The notes beneath the pieces were generated by a model, which worked only from the letters and a program-made list of their open reading frames with translations, ran no database searches and was not told where the DNA came from. From Clostridia bacterium (GTDB taxonomy: Bacteria; Bacillota; Clostridia; Christensenellales; UBA1242): a stretch of DNA of 14,097 nucleotides. The stretch's first letter is position 1. The number at the start of each line of letters is the position of its first letter. Below are positions 6,140-13,990 of the stretch, one piece after another. The translations under genes and the position numbers were made by a program. The stretch is from the NCBI GenBank assembly GCA_017539765.1, contig JAFYCH010000080.1, forward strand, positions 1 to 14,097. Direction: 5' to 3'.

Positions 6140-7154
6140 CATAGACCAAACTCCAATTTATACTTGCAATAATTATGGTATAAACAATTTTGCAGTTGAT
6201 GAAAATATGCTTGCCGTTAAAACAACACCATATACTAATTGTAGAACCAATATTGAGAATTTTGAAAAGTTGGAGCAAATTCCGCAAAACAATTTTTCAA
6301 AAAAACTTGATGACTTAACAAAACAAAAAAATAATTTTGCGCAAGAAATAAATGTAGACAAAACCAATCAAGAAAACGAAATTGTCTTTGATTTTGACCA
6401 AAATCTTATTGATGTGTTTGAAGTAAATATAAAGCAAAATGTTCAAACAAAATTCGTAATAAAATATATGTCTTCAAAAAACTTTTTGCATAGTGCAACC
6501 ATAAAAATCAATGCAGAGCAAAATGCGAAACTAGATTTGATTGTTTTGTGTGACACACAAAGTGTAAGTTCAAACTTTTTATCACTCCAAACAAATTGTG
6601 ATACAAATTCTCAAGTATATTTACATTTAATAGATTTTGGTGCCGATTTAGTTGCACATAATATTAAATCAAATCTTGTTGGTGATAATGTAAAATTTGA
6701 TTTTGATGCAATATATTTTGGCAAAAATAAAGATAGATTAAATCTCAATTATCAAATTGAAATTGCTGGAAAAGAGTGTGACGCAAAAATGAATGTGCTT
6801 GGTATACTTGATAATTATTCTCAAAAAAATATTGTCACAACAATTAACTTTTTAAAGGGCTCAAAGAAAAGTGCCGGCGAAGAAAATGAGTATGCAATTA
6901 TGCTTTCAGATAAAGCAAAGTCAAAATCAAGTCCAATACTTCTTTGCACAGAAGATGATGTAGATGGCAAACATAGTTCTTCTTGTGGCAAGTTTGATGA
7001 AGATTTGCTTTTCTACGTAAAGTCTCGTGGAATAACAGAAGCAGATGCAAAAAAGTTGCTTGTCAAAGCAAAACTAAACAAGATAATAGGTCAAATTGAA
7101 AGTGCAAAAGTCAAAGAAGATATATACAGGCAAATAGACAAATTGTTTGATTAA
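6132..7154 (+). CDS. sufD: Fe-S cluster assembly protein SufD
   Basis: SufD is the SufB paralogue of the SufBCD scaffold and shares its beta-helix fold. The N-terminal 100 residues are poorly conserved, as is usual. The diagnostic part is C-terminal: SSPILLCTEDDVDGKH (266-281) with H281 at the position of the essential E. coli H360, then GKFDEDLLFYVKSRGITEADA (286-306) and a closing helical segment. The cysteine two residues before that histidine in E. coli is Gly here, as I recall is common in Bacillota. At 340 residues it is shorter than E. coli SufD (about 420). GGAGGAGG (6115-6122) lies nine bases before the ATG and inside the end of sufB. The SufD call rests on the C-terminal motifs plus position between sufB and sufS. 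Confidence 0.93.
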   Translation: MINIDQTPIYTCNNYGINNFAVDENMLAVKTTPYTNCRTNIENFEKLEQIPQNNFSKKLDDLTKQKNNFAQEINVDKTNQENEIVFDFDQNLIDVFEVNIKQNVQTKFVIKYMSSKNFLHSATIKINAEQNAKLDLIVLCDTQSVSSNFLSLQTNCDTNSQVYLHLIDFGADLVAHNIKSNLVGDNVKFDFDAIYFGKNKDRLNLNYQIEIAGKECDAKMNVLGILDNYSQKNIVTTINFLKGSKKSAGEENEYAIMLSDKAKSKSSPILLCTEDDVDGKHSSSCGKFDEDLLFYVKSRGITEADAKKLLVKAKLNKIIGQIESAKVKEDIYRQIDKLFD

Positions 7155-7168
7155 ATAAAAGGTGAAAT

Positions 7169-8401
7169 ATGAAAACCAATTATGAGTTAAGAAAAGATTT
7201 TTCCATTTTTGAAAATGAGAATATTGCATATCTAGACAATGCTGCAACTTCCCAAAAACCAAAATGTGTTTTGGACGCTTTGGAAAAGTTCTACAAAAAA
7301 TATAATGCCAATCCACATCGTGGGGCATACAATTTAAGCATAAAGGCAACGGAAGTTTTGAATAAATCAAGGCACAGGGTTGCTGAGTTTTTGAATGCGA
7401 GATTTGATGAAGAAATCATCTTTACAAAAAACGCTACAGAAAGTTTAAACTTGCTTGCATATTCTTATGGTATGGACAACATTAAAAGTGGAGATGAAAT
7501 TGTGCTTTCCATAATGGAGCATCACAGCATGATTGTTCCTTTTCAAAAAGTTGCACAAGCCAAAAATGCGACACTCAAATATATGTATCTAAATGACGAT
7601 TATCAAATTGATGACAAAGAGATAGAAAGCAAGATAACAGGCAAAACAAAAATTGTGGGTATAGTCAGTGTGTCAAATGTTTTGGGCACAATAACAAACT
7701 ATAAGAAGATTATAGAGAAGGCACACAGTGTTGGTGCTGTTGTAATTGTCGACATTTCACAAAGCATTGCTCACAAGCCTTTTGATGTTCAAGATGCTGA
7801 TGCCGATTTTGTAGTATTTTCTGCTCACAAGATGTATGCACCACTTGGCACAGGTGTGCTTTATGGCAAAAAAGAACTACTCGAAAAAATGTCACCTTTT
7901 ATGATGGGTGGTGATATGATTGAATATGTCTACGAGCAAAGCACAAGTTTTGCACCACTTCCAAACAAATTTGAAGCCGGCACTCAAAACGTGGCAGGCA
8001 TTTATGGGCTTTGCAGTGCCATAGACTATTTGCAAAATATTGGTTATGATACAATATACAAAATAGAAAGTTCGCTTACAGAGTATTTACTCAAAAAGTT
8101 GAAAGAATTGCCATTTGTCAAATTATATTGTACAGATAATTTAAGTCAACACGAAGCAGTTGTTTCGTTTAATATTGACGGGGTGCACCCGCACGACGTA
8201 GCAAGTATTTTGGACATGCAGGGCGTGTGCATAAGGGCAGGCAATCATTGTGCACAACCATTGCTTAGATATTTGGGAGTTGATAGCACTTGCCGAGTAA
8301 GCATCAGTTTTTATAACACAAAAGAAGATATTGATAAATTGATTAAAGCACTAAAAAAAGTTTATGAAATGTTTATGAAATTTAAAAATAATCAAAGATA
8401 A
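7169..8401 (+). CDS. sufS: Cysteine desulfurase SufS (type II)
   Basis: SufS is a pyridoxal-phosphate enzyme that converts cysteine to alanine and holds the sulfur as a persulfide. The sequence shows YLDNAATSQKP (21-31), the PLP-stacking region MEHHS (116-120), D195 and Q198 (VDISQ), the Schiff-base lysine K221 in SAHKMYAPLGTGVLYG (218-233), and the catalytic C361 in RAGNHCAQPLL (356-366). H342 in GVHPHDV matches the B. subtilis SufS histidine that exchanges a zinc ligand with SufU. The compact loop before C361 and the RAGxHCAQP motif identify group II. VDISQ replaces the more common VDGAQ. The length of 410 is normal. It starts 14 bases after sufD behind AAAGGTG, and sufU follows after 12 bases. 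Confidence 0.97.
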   Translation: MKTNYELRKDFSIFENENIAYLDNAATSQKPKCVLDALEKFYKKYNANPHRGAYNLSIKATEVLNKSRHRVAEFLNARFDEEIIFTKNATESLNLLAYSYGMDNIKSGDEIVLSIMEHHSMIVPFQKVAQAKNATLKYMYLNDDYQIDDKEIESKITGKTKIVGIVSVSNVLGTITNYKKIIEKAHSVGAVVIVDISQSIAHKPFDVQDADADFVVFSAHKMYAPLGTGVLYGKKELLEKMSPFMMGGDMIEYVYEQSTSFAPLPNKFEAGTQNVAGIYGLCSAIDYLQNIGYDTIYKIESSLTEYLLKKLKELPFVKLYCTDNLSQHEAVVSFNIDGVHPHDVASILDMQGVCIRAGNHCAQPLLRYLGVDSTCRVSISFYNTKEDIDKLIKALKKVYEMFMKFKNNQR

Positions 8402-8413
8402 AGGAAATGAAAT

Positions 8414-8845
8414 ATGGACCAAATTGAAGAGATTTATTCAAATATAATAATGGAACGCAGCATGCAGGCATATCACAAGCACGAACTGGAAAATGAAACT
8501 TGCAGTGCACACGGTTACAATCCAAATTGTGGAGATGATATTACTTTGCACATAAAACTTTGTGATGACAAAATAGAAGATATGTCTTTTACTGGCAGTG
8601 GCTGTGCAATTTCTCAAAGTTCAACAGATATTATGGCGGAAGTACTTAAAGGTAAAACGGTTGCAGAAGCAAAAGAAATTGCAGATATTTTTGTGGCTAT
8701 GATAGACCGAAAACCTATAACGGACCAGCAAAAAAAGTTGTTAAAAGATGCAGTCGCTTTTCAAAACATTTCAAATATGCCGGCAAGAGTAAAGTGTGCA
8801 ATTCTTGCTTGGAAAACATTAAAAAACAAGTTGGATGAATTATAA
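8414..8845 (+). CDS. sufU: Zinc-dependent sulfur transfer protein SufU
   Basis: SufU is an IscU-like protein that in Gram-positive bacteria acts as a sulfur acceptor for SufS rather than as a scaffold. The zinc and transfer residues are all present: C39 and D41 in NPNCGDD, C64 in GSGCAIS, and C128 in ARVKCAILAW. The SufU-specific insert between C64 and C128 is present (about 85-118), which separates it from IscU. The N-terminal segment ERSMQAYHKHELE replaces the DHYxNPRNxG motif of Bacillus SufU; from memory, this form is common in Clostridia. The length of 143 is normal. The start is supported by AAGGA upstream. It is the last gene of the operon, followed at once by a strong terminator. No sufA or second sufB copy is present here. 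Confidence 0.96.
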   Translation: MDQIEEIYSNIIMERSMQAYHKHELENETCSAHGYNPNCGDDITLHIKLCDDKIEDMSFTGSGCAISQSSTDIMAEVLKGKTVAEAKEIADIFVAMIDRKPITDQQKKLLKDAVAFQNISNMPARVKCAILAWKTLKNKLDEL

Positions 8846-8852
8846 AAAACGT

Positions 8853-8885
8853 AAAAAAACTGGCTACTTTTTAACCAGTTTTTTT
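8853..8885. terminator. Bidirectional terminator between sufU and ldh
   Basis: Seven A plus ACTGG-type arm (8853-8863) pairs perfectly with CCAG plus seven T (8875-8885), an 11-bp stem with an 11-base loop. U-tracts appear on both strands, so it can end the suf transcript and the converging ldh transcript, whose stop lies at 8893-8895. Confidence 0.88.
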
Positions 8886-8892
8886 ATATTTA

Positions 8893-9810
8893 TTATGCTA
8901 AATTTTTTCTGATAAGTTTTTTATCGTCTTGAAGTTTTCCGATGCTGTCCATAAGTTTTGCATTATCTTTGTCAGAAAGTTTAATGTCAATTTGTTTAAC
9001 AATACCACGTTTGCCTACAATGCAAGGTCTAGAGAAATAGCAGTCGTGCTCTTTGCTGTAACTTGATACGGTCATAATTTTTCTTTCGTTGTTAAGTATT
9101 GCGTTTGTAATTGCGAGTAAACACATTCCAATACCATAACATGTGTTGCCTTTTTTGTTGATAATATCATATGCACTTGTTCTTACGTCGTAGTTTATTC
9201 TTGACATCTGATTTTTGTTTAAGTATTCTGTGCACTTGTTGCCGCCAATTGTTGCATTTTCCCAAGCCACAAATTCGCTGTCTCCGTGTTCACCTAAAAC
9301 ATAGCCGTGCACGTCTTTTGCGTTTACGTTCAATTCATCTGCAATCAAATATTTAAGTCTTGCAGTGTCAAGTGTTGTTCCGCTTCCAATAACTTTTCTT
9401 GAATCAAAGCCAGAGAATTTCATTGTGGCATATGTGAGTGTGTCAAGTGGATTTGAAGCAATCAGATAAACTCCCGCAAAGTTTGTTTTGTTTATTTCAT
9501 CAATAATACTTTTGAAAACATCAATATTTTTTGCAAGCAAATCAGTTCTTGTTTCGCCTTGAACTTGACCACGTCCTGCACAGATGCAAACAATGTCAGC
9601 ATTTGCACAATCTTTGTATGTTCCGCTTTTAAGTACAATTTTTTTAGGCGCATGAGATAGGGCATGGTTAAGGTCAAGTGCTTCGCCAGCTGCTTTGTCT
9701 TTGTTTACATCAATAAGAACAAGTTCATCAACATAACTTCCACTTATCACCAAACTATAAGCATAAGCCATTCCAACATTACCACAACCAACAATAACAA
9801 CTTTATTCAT
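8893..9810 (-). CDS. ldh: L-lactate dehydrogenase
   Basis: This enzyme reduces pyruvate to L-lactate with NADH, regenerating NAD during fermentation. The N-terminal Rossmann motif is GCGNVG (8-13), with D34 for the NADH ribose (VLIDVN). Q82 in AGRGQVQGETR sits at the specificity position that is Gln in lactate and Arg in malate dehydrogenases. R88 and R151 (DTARL) bind and orient substrate, and H175 in GEHGDSE is the catalytic proton donor. SNPLDTLTY (119-127) is also conserved. I chose the ATG at 9810 (305 residues) because GGGAG lies eight bases before it; the ATG at 9825 would overlap that site. The length is near the usual 310-320. It is monocistronic, divergent from the exported gene pair and convergent with suf. 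2-hydroxyacid substrates other than pyruvate cannot be excluded. Confidence 0.95.
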   Translation of the reverse strand: MNKVVIVGCGNVGMAYAYSLVISGSYVDELVLIDVNKDKAAGEALDLNHALSHAPKKIVLKSGTYKDCANADIVCICAGRGQVQGETRTDLLAKNIDVFKSIIDEINKTNFAGVYLIASNPLDTLTYATMKFSGFDSRKVIGSGTTLDTARLKYLIADELNVNAKDVHGYVLGEHGDSEFVAWENATIGGNKCTEYLNKNQMSRINYDVRTSAYDIINKKGNTCYGIGMCLLAITNAILNNERKIMTVSSYSKEHDCYFSRPCIVGKRGIVKQIDIKLSDKDNAKLMDSIGKLQDDKKLIRKNLA

Positions 9811-9818
9811 ATTTTTAT

Positions 9819-9823
9819 CTCCC
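9819..9823 (-). promoter_or_regulatory. Ribosome binding site that sets the ldh start
   Basis: On the minus strand GGGAG lies eight bases before the ATG at 9810. The in-frame ATG at 9825 overlaps this motif and has no site of its own, so the protein most likely begins MNKVVIVG. Confidence 0.8.
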
Positions 9824-9836
9824 ATTTGTAAAAAAC

Positions 9837-9851
9837 AAGCAATTTTTGCTT
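9837..9851 (-). promoter_or_regulatory. Small hairpin at the 5' end of the ldh leader
   Basis: AAGCAA and TTGCTT form perfect 6-bp arms around three bases. On the minus strand the predicted transcript starts near 9855, so the hairpin would occupy the very 5' end, followed by GTTTTTT. It could stabilise the mRNA or act as a weak attenuator. It does not look like a Rex operator. Confidence 0.35.
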
Positions 9852-9861
9852 TCTTTAAAAT

Positions 9862-9890
9862 AGTATATATATTTTAAAACTTATTAGCAA
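9862..9890 (-). promoter_or_regulatory. ldh promoter
   Basis: On the minus strand TTGCTA (9885-9890), 17 bases, then TATACT (9862-9867). The predicted leader of about 45 bases is longer than most in this window. No recognisable Rex or CcpA site overlaps it. Confidence 0.62.
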
Positions 9891-9936
9891 ACATTTTTGA
9901 CAATTTTAAAAATAAATTCAATAATATAATTCTGTA

Positions 9937-9965
9937 TTGACAAATTAACTATATTAGTTTAAAAT
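9937..9965 (+). promoter_or_regulatory. Promoter of the exported gene pair
   Basis: TTGACA (9937-9942), a 17-base spacer and TAAAAT (9960-9965), the same pair of boxes as the suf promoter. The predicted start near 9972 falls on the first base of AGGAG, giving a 14-base leader. The spacer holds a 13-bp inverted repeat, AACTA and TAGTT around TAT (9947-9959), possibly an operator. Confidence 0.75.
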
Positions 9966-9985
9966 ATAAATAGGAGAACAAAATT

Positions 9986-10897
9986 ATGGCAAGTAAAAAT
10001 ATTCTAAAATTTGTATTAAAAATGGTTGTTGCTGGTTTAATTCTTGCTGCTGTCATTTATGGCATCATAAAAGTTACATCTCCTAAAACCAGTCAAAACG
10101 ACTTATTAAACAAATCAGACAATTTAGAAATTACAGAAAAATATAGTCAAAGTTATGGTAGTGAGTTTGAGAGCTATGCTCAATTGTCAACCCCTGCAGA
10201 TAGGTTGAGAATTGTTTACGCAAACAAAATTAGCAATTTTCTTCTTGAGCATTATGACTATTATTTAAAACTTACTTTGTTTGAAAATAAAAGTGTAAAT
10301 GCAGACAAGGAGCAAATTCTTAACTTAATGAAATCACTTTCAAGTCAAATAGACAGCACAACTGAAATGGCTGAGTTAACAAAGGTAGATGGGCTTGCAA
10401 ATGATGAAAGATTGAGAAGAGTTACAAATTATGCCAACGAATATTTTAAACAAATCAAAATCTTTTTAGAACTCAATGAAAAGTTGAAAGAATATGTCTA
10501 CAAGGTAAACTATGGCACAAATTCTACTGGCATTGTTTATGAAGTTCAACTTGAAATGGTTAGAGACTATTGCAAAGTTGCTTTTGAAAGTGATATTTAT
10601 GGCAAGTTCAAAAGGGAAACTGCTGTTGATATAATTTGTCTTGGCTCTGAATCATCTTTTTCTAGGGTAATAGAAAAATTTAACGCAAGACAATCAGACA
10701 ACAGAAATAGTGACAAAGAAGCAAAGTTTACAGAATTATATATGGATATCAGCAAAGAAACTTTAAAAGAGTTTTATGAGAAAGTTGAAGAAGGAACAAG
10801 AACAGAAAAGCAAGACTATATAAATTCTATTACGGACACAACAATAAAAGATAACTTAACATATTTATTTGAATATATGACACAAGATCAATATTAA
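9986..10897 (+). CDS. Unrecognised membrane-anchored helical protein (303 residues)
   Basis: I do not recognise this protein. A basic start (MASKNILKFVLKM) is followed by one hydrophobic segment, VVAGLILAAVIYGIIKV (about 14-30), with no lipobox and no clear signal peptidase site, so it is probably anchored in the membrane with the remainder outside the cell. Residues 31-60 are a polar linker. The rest is mostly predicted helix by eye, rich in Lys, Glu, Tyr and Asn, with amphipathic stretches at about 75-100, 108-130, 140-172 and 185-210. No catalytic motif stands out. AGGAG sits nine bases before the ATG. It has a consensus promoter and is followed after 10 bases by a lipoprotein gene, so both probably act at the cell surface together. 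The function is unknown. Confidence 0.88.
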   Translation: MASKNILKFVLKMVVAGLILAAVIYGIIKVTSPKTSQNDLLNKSDNLEITEKYSQSYGSEFESYAQLSTPADRLRIVYANKISNFLLEHYDYYLKLTLFENKSVNADKEQILNLMKSLSSQIDSTTEMAELTKVDGLANDERLRRVTNYANEYFKQIKIFLELNEKLKEYVYKVNYGTNSTGIVYEVQLEMVRDYCKVAFESDIYGKFKRETAVDIICLGSESSFSRVIEKFNARQSDNRNSDKEAKFTELYMDISKETLKEFYEKVEEGTRTEKQDYINSITDTTIKDNLTYLFEYMTQDQY

Positions 10898-10907
10898 GGA
10901 GAAGCCT

Positions 10908-12035
10908 ATGAAAAGAATTAAATTTTTAGGAATAGTTTTGTTGCTTGTTTGTGTAATGGTGCTTTCTGGTTGTACAAAATCTTCAACCGCAAAAATAGAA
11001 ACATGCAACACTCTTTATGAAAAAGTTACAAAAAATTATTACAGAGATGAAAGAACAGAAGTGATCAGAGTATTTGACACTGAAGGAAATGTAGATTTAT
11101 ATTCCAACAATTCATGGAAATATTACGAAAGCAGTTCACCTCTTAGAACATATAACTATATCGCCACTGTTAATGCAGAAGGTTCAGAATACGTATTGAA
11201 TTTGCTTAGAGAGAATGGTGAATATGCCGTTTTGGTGAAGGCAGTATCTGATTTCTATCTTTTAAACAACAAGTCAAATCATACTTCAAAAGATGAAGAT
11301 GTTCCACAAGAACTTAAATCAAAGTTATATGATCGTATTGATGAACTTGGTGGTGTTTTAAATAAAGTTAAGTTTTCAAAAGAAGTTTTAAAAGAAAGAA
11401 TTGATGATTATGCTTCAACAGATGCTTTCCCAGTTGAGCAAGCAATAAAAAGTTTCCTTGACAATTATATGGCACTTATTGAAAAGTTTTACGAAATCAG
11501 TTCAATATATGAAAACATTTATTCAGACTATCTGTATCCAGTAAACACAAAAACACAAATTCCTATTGGCGGAATGGAAAGACTTATTAGAGGAAGTGAA
11601 ATTTATCTTGCAAAATATTATTATTTAAAGCATTTTGTTTTAAATGGAAACAACGATAGATTCTCTTTTGAAAAAATATATAACAATGAAACAAGCCAGT
11701 TTGTTGAAAATCCGACTTATGATGTCAATTTCAAAAAATTGGTAGAGATGGTAAATACTGCAATAGGAGAAGTGGCAGTTCCAACCGCTGAGAGTGACGA
11801 AGAAGATATCACTGCTTACCGAGACAAAGTATTCTATTATGGTTGCTGTCTTGCAAAATATAAAAGTTTGAAAACAAACTTAAACAACTATGAAGCAGCA
11901 GTAAAATATATTGCTGGTTTAAAAGGAAAAACAGCAGGAAATAAACTTGCAGAAGAATATTTGAAATTTATGGAAGATTTTGACCAACAAGTTTATGACT
12001 ATCAAGAATACTTGTTTACAAACTTAATTGTTTAA
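10908..12035 (+). CDS. Unrecognised lipoprotein (375 residues)
   Basis: The first 22 residues are a lipoprotein signal: a basic MKRIK, a hydrophobic core and the lipobox LSGC, with C22 as the lipidation site. After export it should be tethered to the outer face of the membrane. I recognise no domain in the mature part. Residues 30-125 may be a small beta-rich region (VIRVFDTEGNVDLYSN, YIATVNAEGSEYVLNLL). Residues 135-375 look helical and rich in Tyr, Lys and Glu, with long amphipathic helices at about 155-210, 222-245, 274-290 and 303-370. No peptidase, sugar-binding or transporter-binding motif is evident. GGAG precedes the start, ten bases after the previous gene, so the two are co-transcribed. 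A strong terminator follows. The role is unknown; a partner of the preceding membrane-anchored protein is a reasonable inference. Confidence 0.9.
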   Translation: MKRIKFLGIVLLLVCVMVLSGCTKSSTAKIETCNTLYEKVTKNYYRDERTEVIRVFDTEGNVDLYSNNSWKYYESSSPLRTYNYIATVNAEGSEYVLNLLRENGEYAVLVKAVSDFYLLNNKSNHTSKDEDVPQELKSKLYDRIDELGGVLNKVKFSKEVLKERIDDYASTDAFPVEQAIKSFLDNYMALIEKFYEISSIYENIYSDYLYPVNTKTQIPIGGMERLIRGSEIYLAKYYYLKHFVLNGNNDRFSFEKIYNNETSQFVENPTYDVNFKKLVEMVNTAIGEVAVPTAESDEEDITAYRDKVFYYGCCLAKYKSLKTNLNNYEAAVKYIAGLKGKTAGNKLAEEYLKFMEDFDQQVYDYQEYLFTNLIV

Positions 12036-12042
12036 TAAATGG

Positions 12043-12071
12043 GTGACAGAAAATATCTGTCACTTTTTTTT
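12043..12071 (+). terminator. Intrinsic terminator of the exported gene pair
   Basis: GTGACAGA (12043-12050) and TCTGTCAC (12056-12063) form a perfect 8-bp stem with a 5-base loop, followed by eight T. It ends the two-gene unit that begins at 9986. Confidence 0.92.
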
Positions 12072-12110
12072 GTTTTTTATTTTAAATAGTAGCATGTAGG
12101 CGTATTGTTG

Positions 12111-12119
12111 TGATATAAT
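12111..12119 (+). promoter_or_regulatory. gltX promoter with extended -10
   Basis: TGATATAAT is an extended -10 element; the bases 17 upstream (AGCATG) do not resemble a -35 box. The predicted start near 12126 gives a leader of about 20 bases carrying AAGGAAG before the ATG. Confidence 0.6.
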
Positions 12120-12145
12120 AAAAAAGTTTAAAGGAAGCAAAATAT

Positions 12146-13813
12146 ATGGATTACAAAAAATTAGCAGATTTATTATTTCCAGATGTGAAATATACAAAGG
12201 AAGATTTAGAAAAAAAATACCCACCAAGAAATTTGAAACCGGGTGCAATTGTTACACGTTTTGCACCAAGTCCAACAGGATTTTTACATATTGGTAGTGT
12301 GTTCACTTGTCTTGTTGCAAACAACATTGCAAAAAAGAGTGATGGTGTGTTTATTTTAAGAATTGAAGACACAGACCAAACCAGAAAAGTGGAAAATGGT
12401 GTAAAGAACATAATTCAAGGTCTTAATAGATACGACATCAAGTTTGATGAAGGTGTGGACGAAGAAGGCAATGATTATGGCGATTATGGTACATATACAC
12501 AAAGTCAACGTAAAGATATTTATATGGCAATGGCAAAATATCTTGTTTCAGAAGGTAAGGCATATCCTTGTTTTTGTGATGATGAAACTGCAGAAAGAGA
12601 CAAAGCAATTCAAGAAGCCAACAAAGAGCTTACTGGCTATTATGGCTCTTATGCACATTGCAGAGATTTGACACTAGAAGAAGTAGAAGCAAATTTAAAG
12701 CAAGGCAAAAAGTTTGCAATCAGGCTTAAGTGTAACAGCAGTGCAGACCACAAAATTGTTATGGAAGACGCAATTCGTGGCACACTCAAACTTAGTGACA
12801 ACTTTAATGACGTAGTCATTTTAAAGCGTGATTTCTTGCCACCATACAACTTTGCTCATGCTTGCGATGACCATTTTATGAGAGTTAACCTTGTACTTCG
12901 TGGTGACGAATATATTCCAAGCATAGCAGAGCACTTGCAAATTTTTGACGCACTAGGTTTTGAAAGAATAAAATATGCTCACATTGCACCAATTCAAAAA
13001 ATGGAAGGCGCAAGCAAACGTAAGATTTCAAAAAGAAAAGACCCAGAAGCAAATGTAACATTCTATCTGGAAGAAGGCTATCCAGTTGAAAGTGTAAAAG
13101 AATATCTTTACACCGTTGCAAACAGCAATTTTGAAGATTGGAGAAAAAATAATCCAGATCTTACTTGCGACAACTTTGTTGTTACAGCAGACAAAATGAG
13201 CAAAAGTGGTGCGCTTTTTGACCTTCCAAAACTTAATGACGTAAGCAAAAACATCATTTCTACATTTGATGCTCAAAAGGTTTATGATTTGTGTCTTGCA
13301 TGGGCAGAATTATATGATAAAAGTTTTGCAAAGATTTTGAAAGATAACAAAGATTATGCAATCAAAGTATTTTCAATAGAGCGTGGCACAGCAAAGCCAA
13401 GAAAAGATATTGCAAAGTGGAATGAGACAAAGTCTGCATTTGGATATTTCTTTAAGGAATTATTTGCTCCAAAATCTCTTGAAGATTATGCCTACAACCT
13501 TGAGAAATTTGATAAAGAAACAATCAAAAAAATTGTTGATAAATATGTCGGTGTTTACGACAACGAGCCAGACAATCAAACATGGTTTGCAAAAATAAAA
13601 ACACTTGGTACAGAATTTGGTTTTGCTGATGATATGAAGGCATACAAGGCAAATCCAGAAGCATACAAAGGTCACTATGGCGATGTTGCCTCAATGCTTC
13701 GTGTTGCAATCACAGGCAAAGCAAACACACCAGATCTTTATCAAATTTGCACATTGCTTGGCAAAGATGAAGTTGTTTCAAGACTTAAACTTGCGAGTGA
13801 ATTATTAAAATAA
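12146..13813 (+). CDS. gltX: Glutamate--tRNA ligase (GluRS), long form
   Basis: GluRS charges tRNA-Glu with glutamate, and in many Bacillota also tRNA-Gln, which GatCAB then amidates. The class I catalytic core is clear: FAPSPTGFLHIGS (39-51) with the HIGH motif as HIGS (48-51), LRIEDTDQTRKVENG (71-85), LRGDEYIPSIAEHLQIFDALGF (split here as LRGDEYIPSIAEH 251-263 and a following helix), and the KMSKS-type loop KRKISKRKDPE (291-301). The C-terminal half (about 320-555) is the anticodon-binding part. The length is 555 against 470-500 for most bacterial enzymes; about 35 extra residues precede the core and the rest is spread through insertions such as GNDYGDYGTYTQSQR. I recall similar long forms in Clostridia. 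GlnRS is unlikely given the GluRS-type motifs. It is monocistronic with its own terminator. Confidence 0.95.
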   Translation: MDYKKLADLLFPDVKYTKEDLEKKYPPRNLKPGAIVTRFAPSPTGFLHIGSVFTCLVANNIAKKSDGVFILRIEDTDQTRKVENGVKNIIQGLNRYDIKFDEGVDEEGNDYGDYGTYTQSQRKDIYMAMAKYLVSEGKAYPCFCDDETAERDKAIQEANKELTGYYGSYAHCRDLTLEEVEANLKQGKKFAIRLKCNSSADHKIVMEDAIRGTLKLSDNFNDVVILKRDFLPPYNFAHACDDHFMRVNLVLRGDEYIPSIAEHLQIFDALGFERIKYAHIAPIQKMEGASKRKISKRKDPEANVTFYLEEGYPVESVKEYLYTVANSNFEDWRKNNPDLTCDNFVVTADKMSKSGALFDLPKLNDVSKNIISTFDAQKVYDLCLAWAELYDKSFAKILKDNKDYAIKVFSIERGTAKPRKDIAKWNETKSAFGYFFKELFAPKSLEDYAYNLEKFDKETIKKIVDKYVGVYDNEPDNQTWFAKIKTLGTEFGFADDMKAYKANPEAYKGHYGDVASMLRVAITGKANTPDLYQICTLLGKDEVVSRLKLASELLK

Positions 13814-13818
13814 TAATC

Positions 13819-13846
13819 AAAATAGGGCAAAAAAGCCCTATTTTTT
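13819..13846 (+). terminator. gltX terminator
   Basis: AATAGGGC (13821-13828) and GCCCTATT (13835-13842) form a stem extended by two further A-T pairs, with a six-A loop and a run of six T. This GC-rich stem six bases after the stop codon is a textbook intrinsic terminator. Confidence 0.93.
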
Positions 13847-13941
13847 AGTGTTTTGTTTGTCATTTTTTGTCAGTAAATATAAAGATAAATTTTTTATTGG
13901 CGTGCGAAAAAGGCTCGTTATAAAAAATTTTTGTATCACTA

Positions 13942-13970
13942 TTGCAAAATGTTTTATTATATGATATTAT
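13942..13970 (+). promoter_or_regulatory. Promoter of the gene at the right edge
   Basis: TTGCAA (13942-13947), 17 bases, then TATTAT (13965-13970), preceded by TGA as an extended -10. The predicted start near 13977 leaves a 14-base leader with AAAGGAA at its 5' end. The stretch 13847-13941 shows nothing else that I can name. Confidence 0.6.
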
Positions 13971-13990
13971 ATAATAAAGGAAATATAGTT

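Noticed and set aside
6132-7154. SufD as a degraded or pseudogene copy of SufB
   Set aside because: The frame is intact, the C-terminal motifs and H281 are kept, and SufD is expected at this place in the operon; weak N-terminal similarity is normal.
9897-9930. Second rightward promoter, TTGACA (9897-9902) with TATAAT (9925-9930)
   Set aside because: The spacer is 22 bases, too long for normal use; the promoter at 9937-9965 has the right 17-base spacer.
9811-9936. Rex (NADH-sensing) operator upstream of ldh
   Set aside because: I looked for TTGTGA-type arms with TCACAA partners and found none; the only dyad is AAGCAA-TTGCTT.
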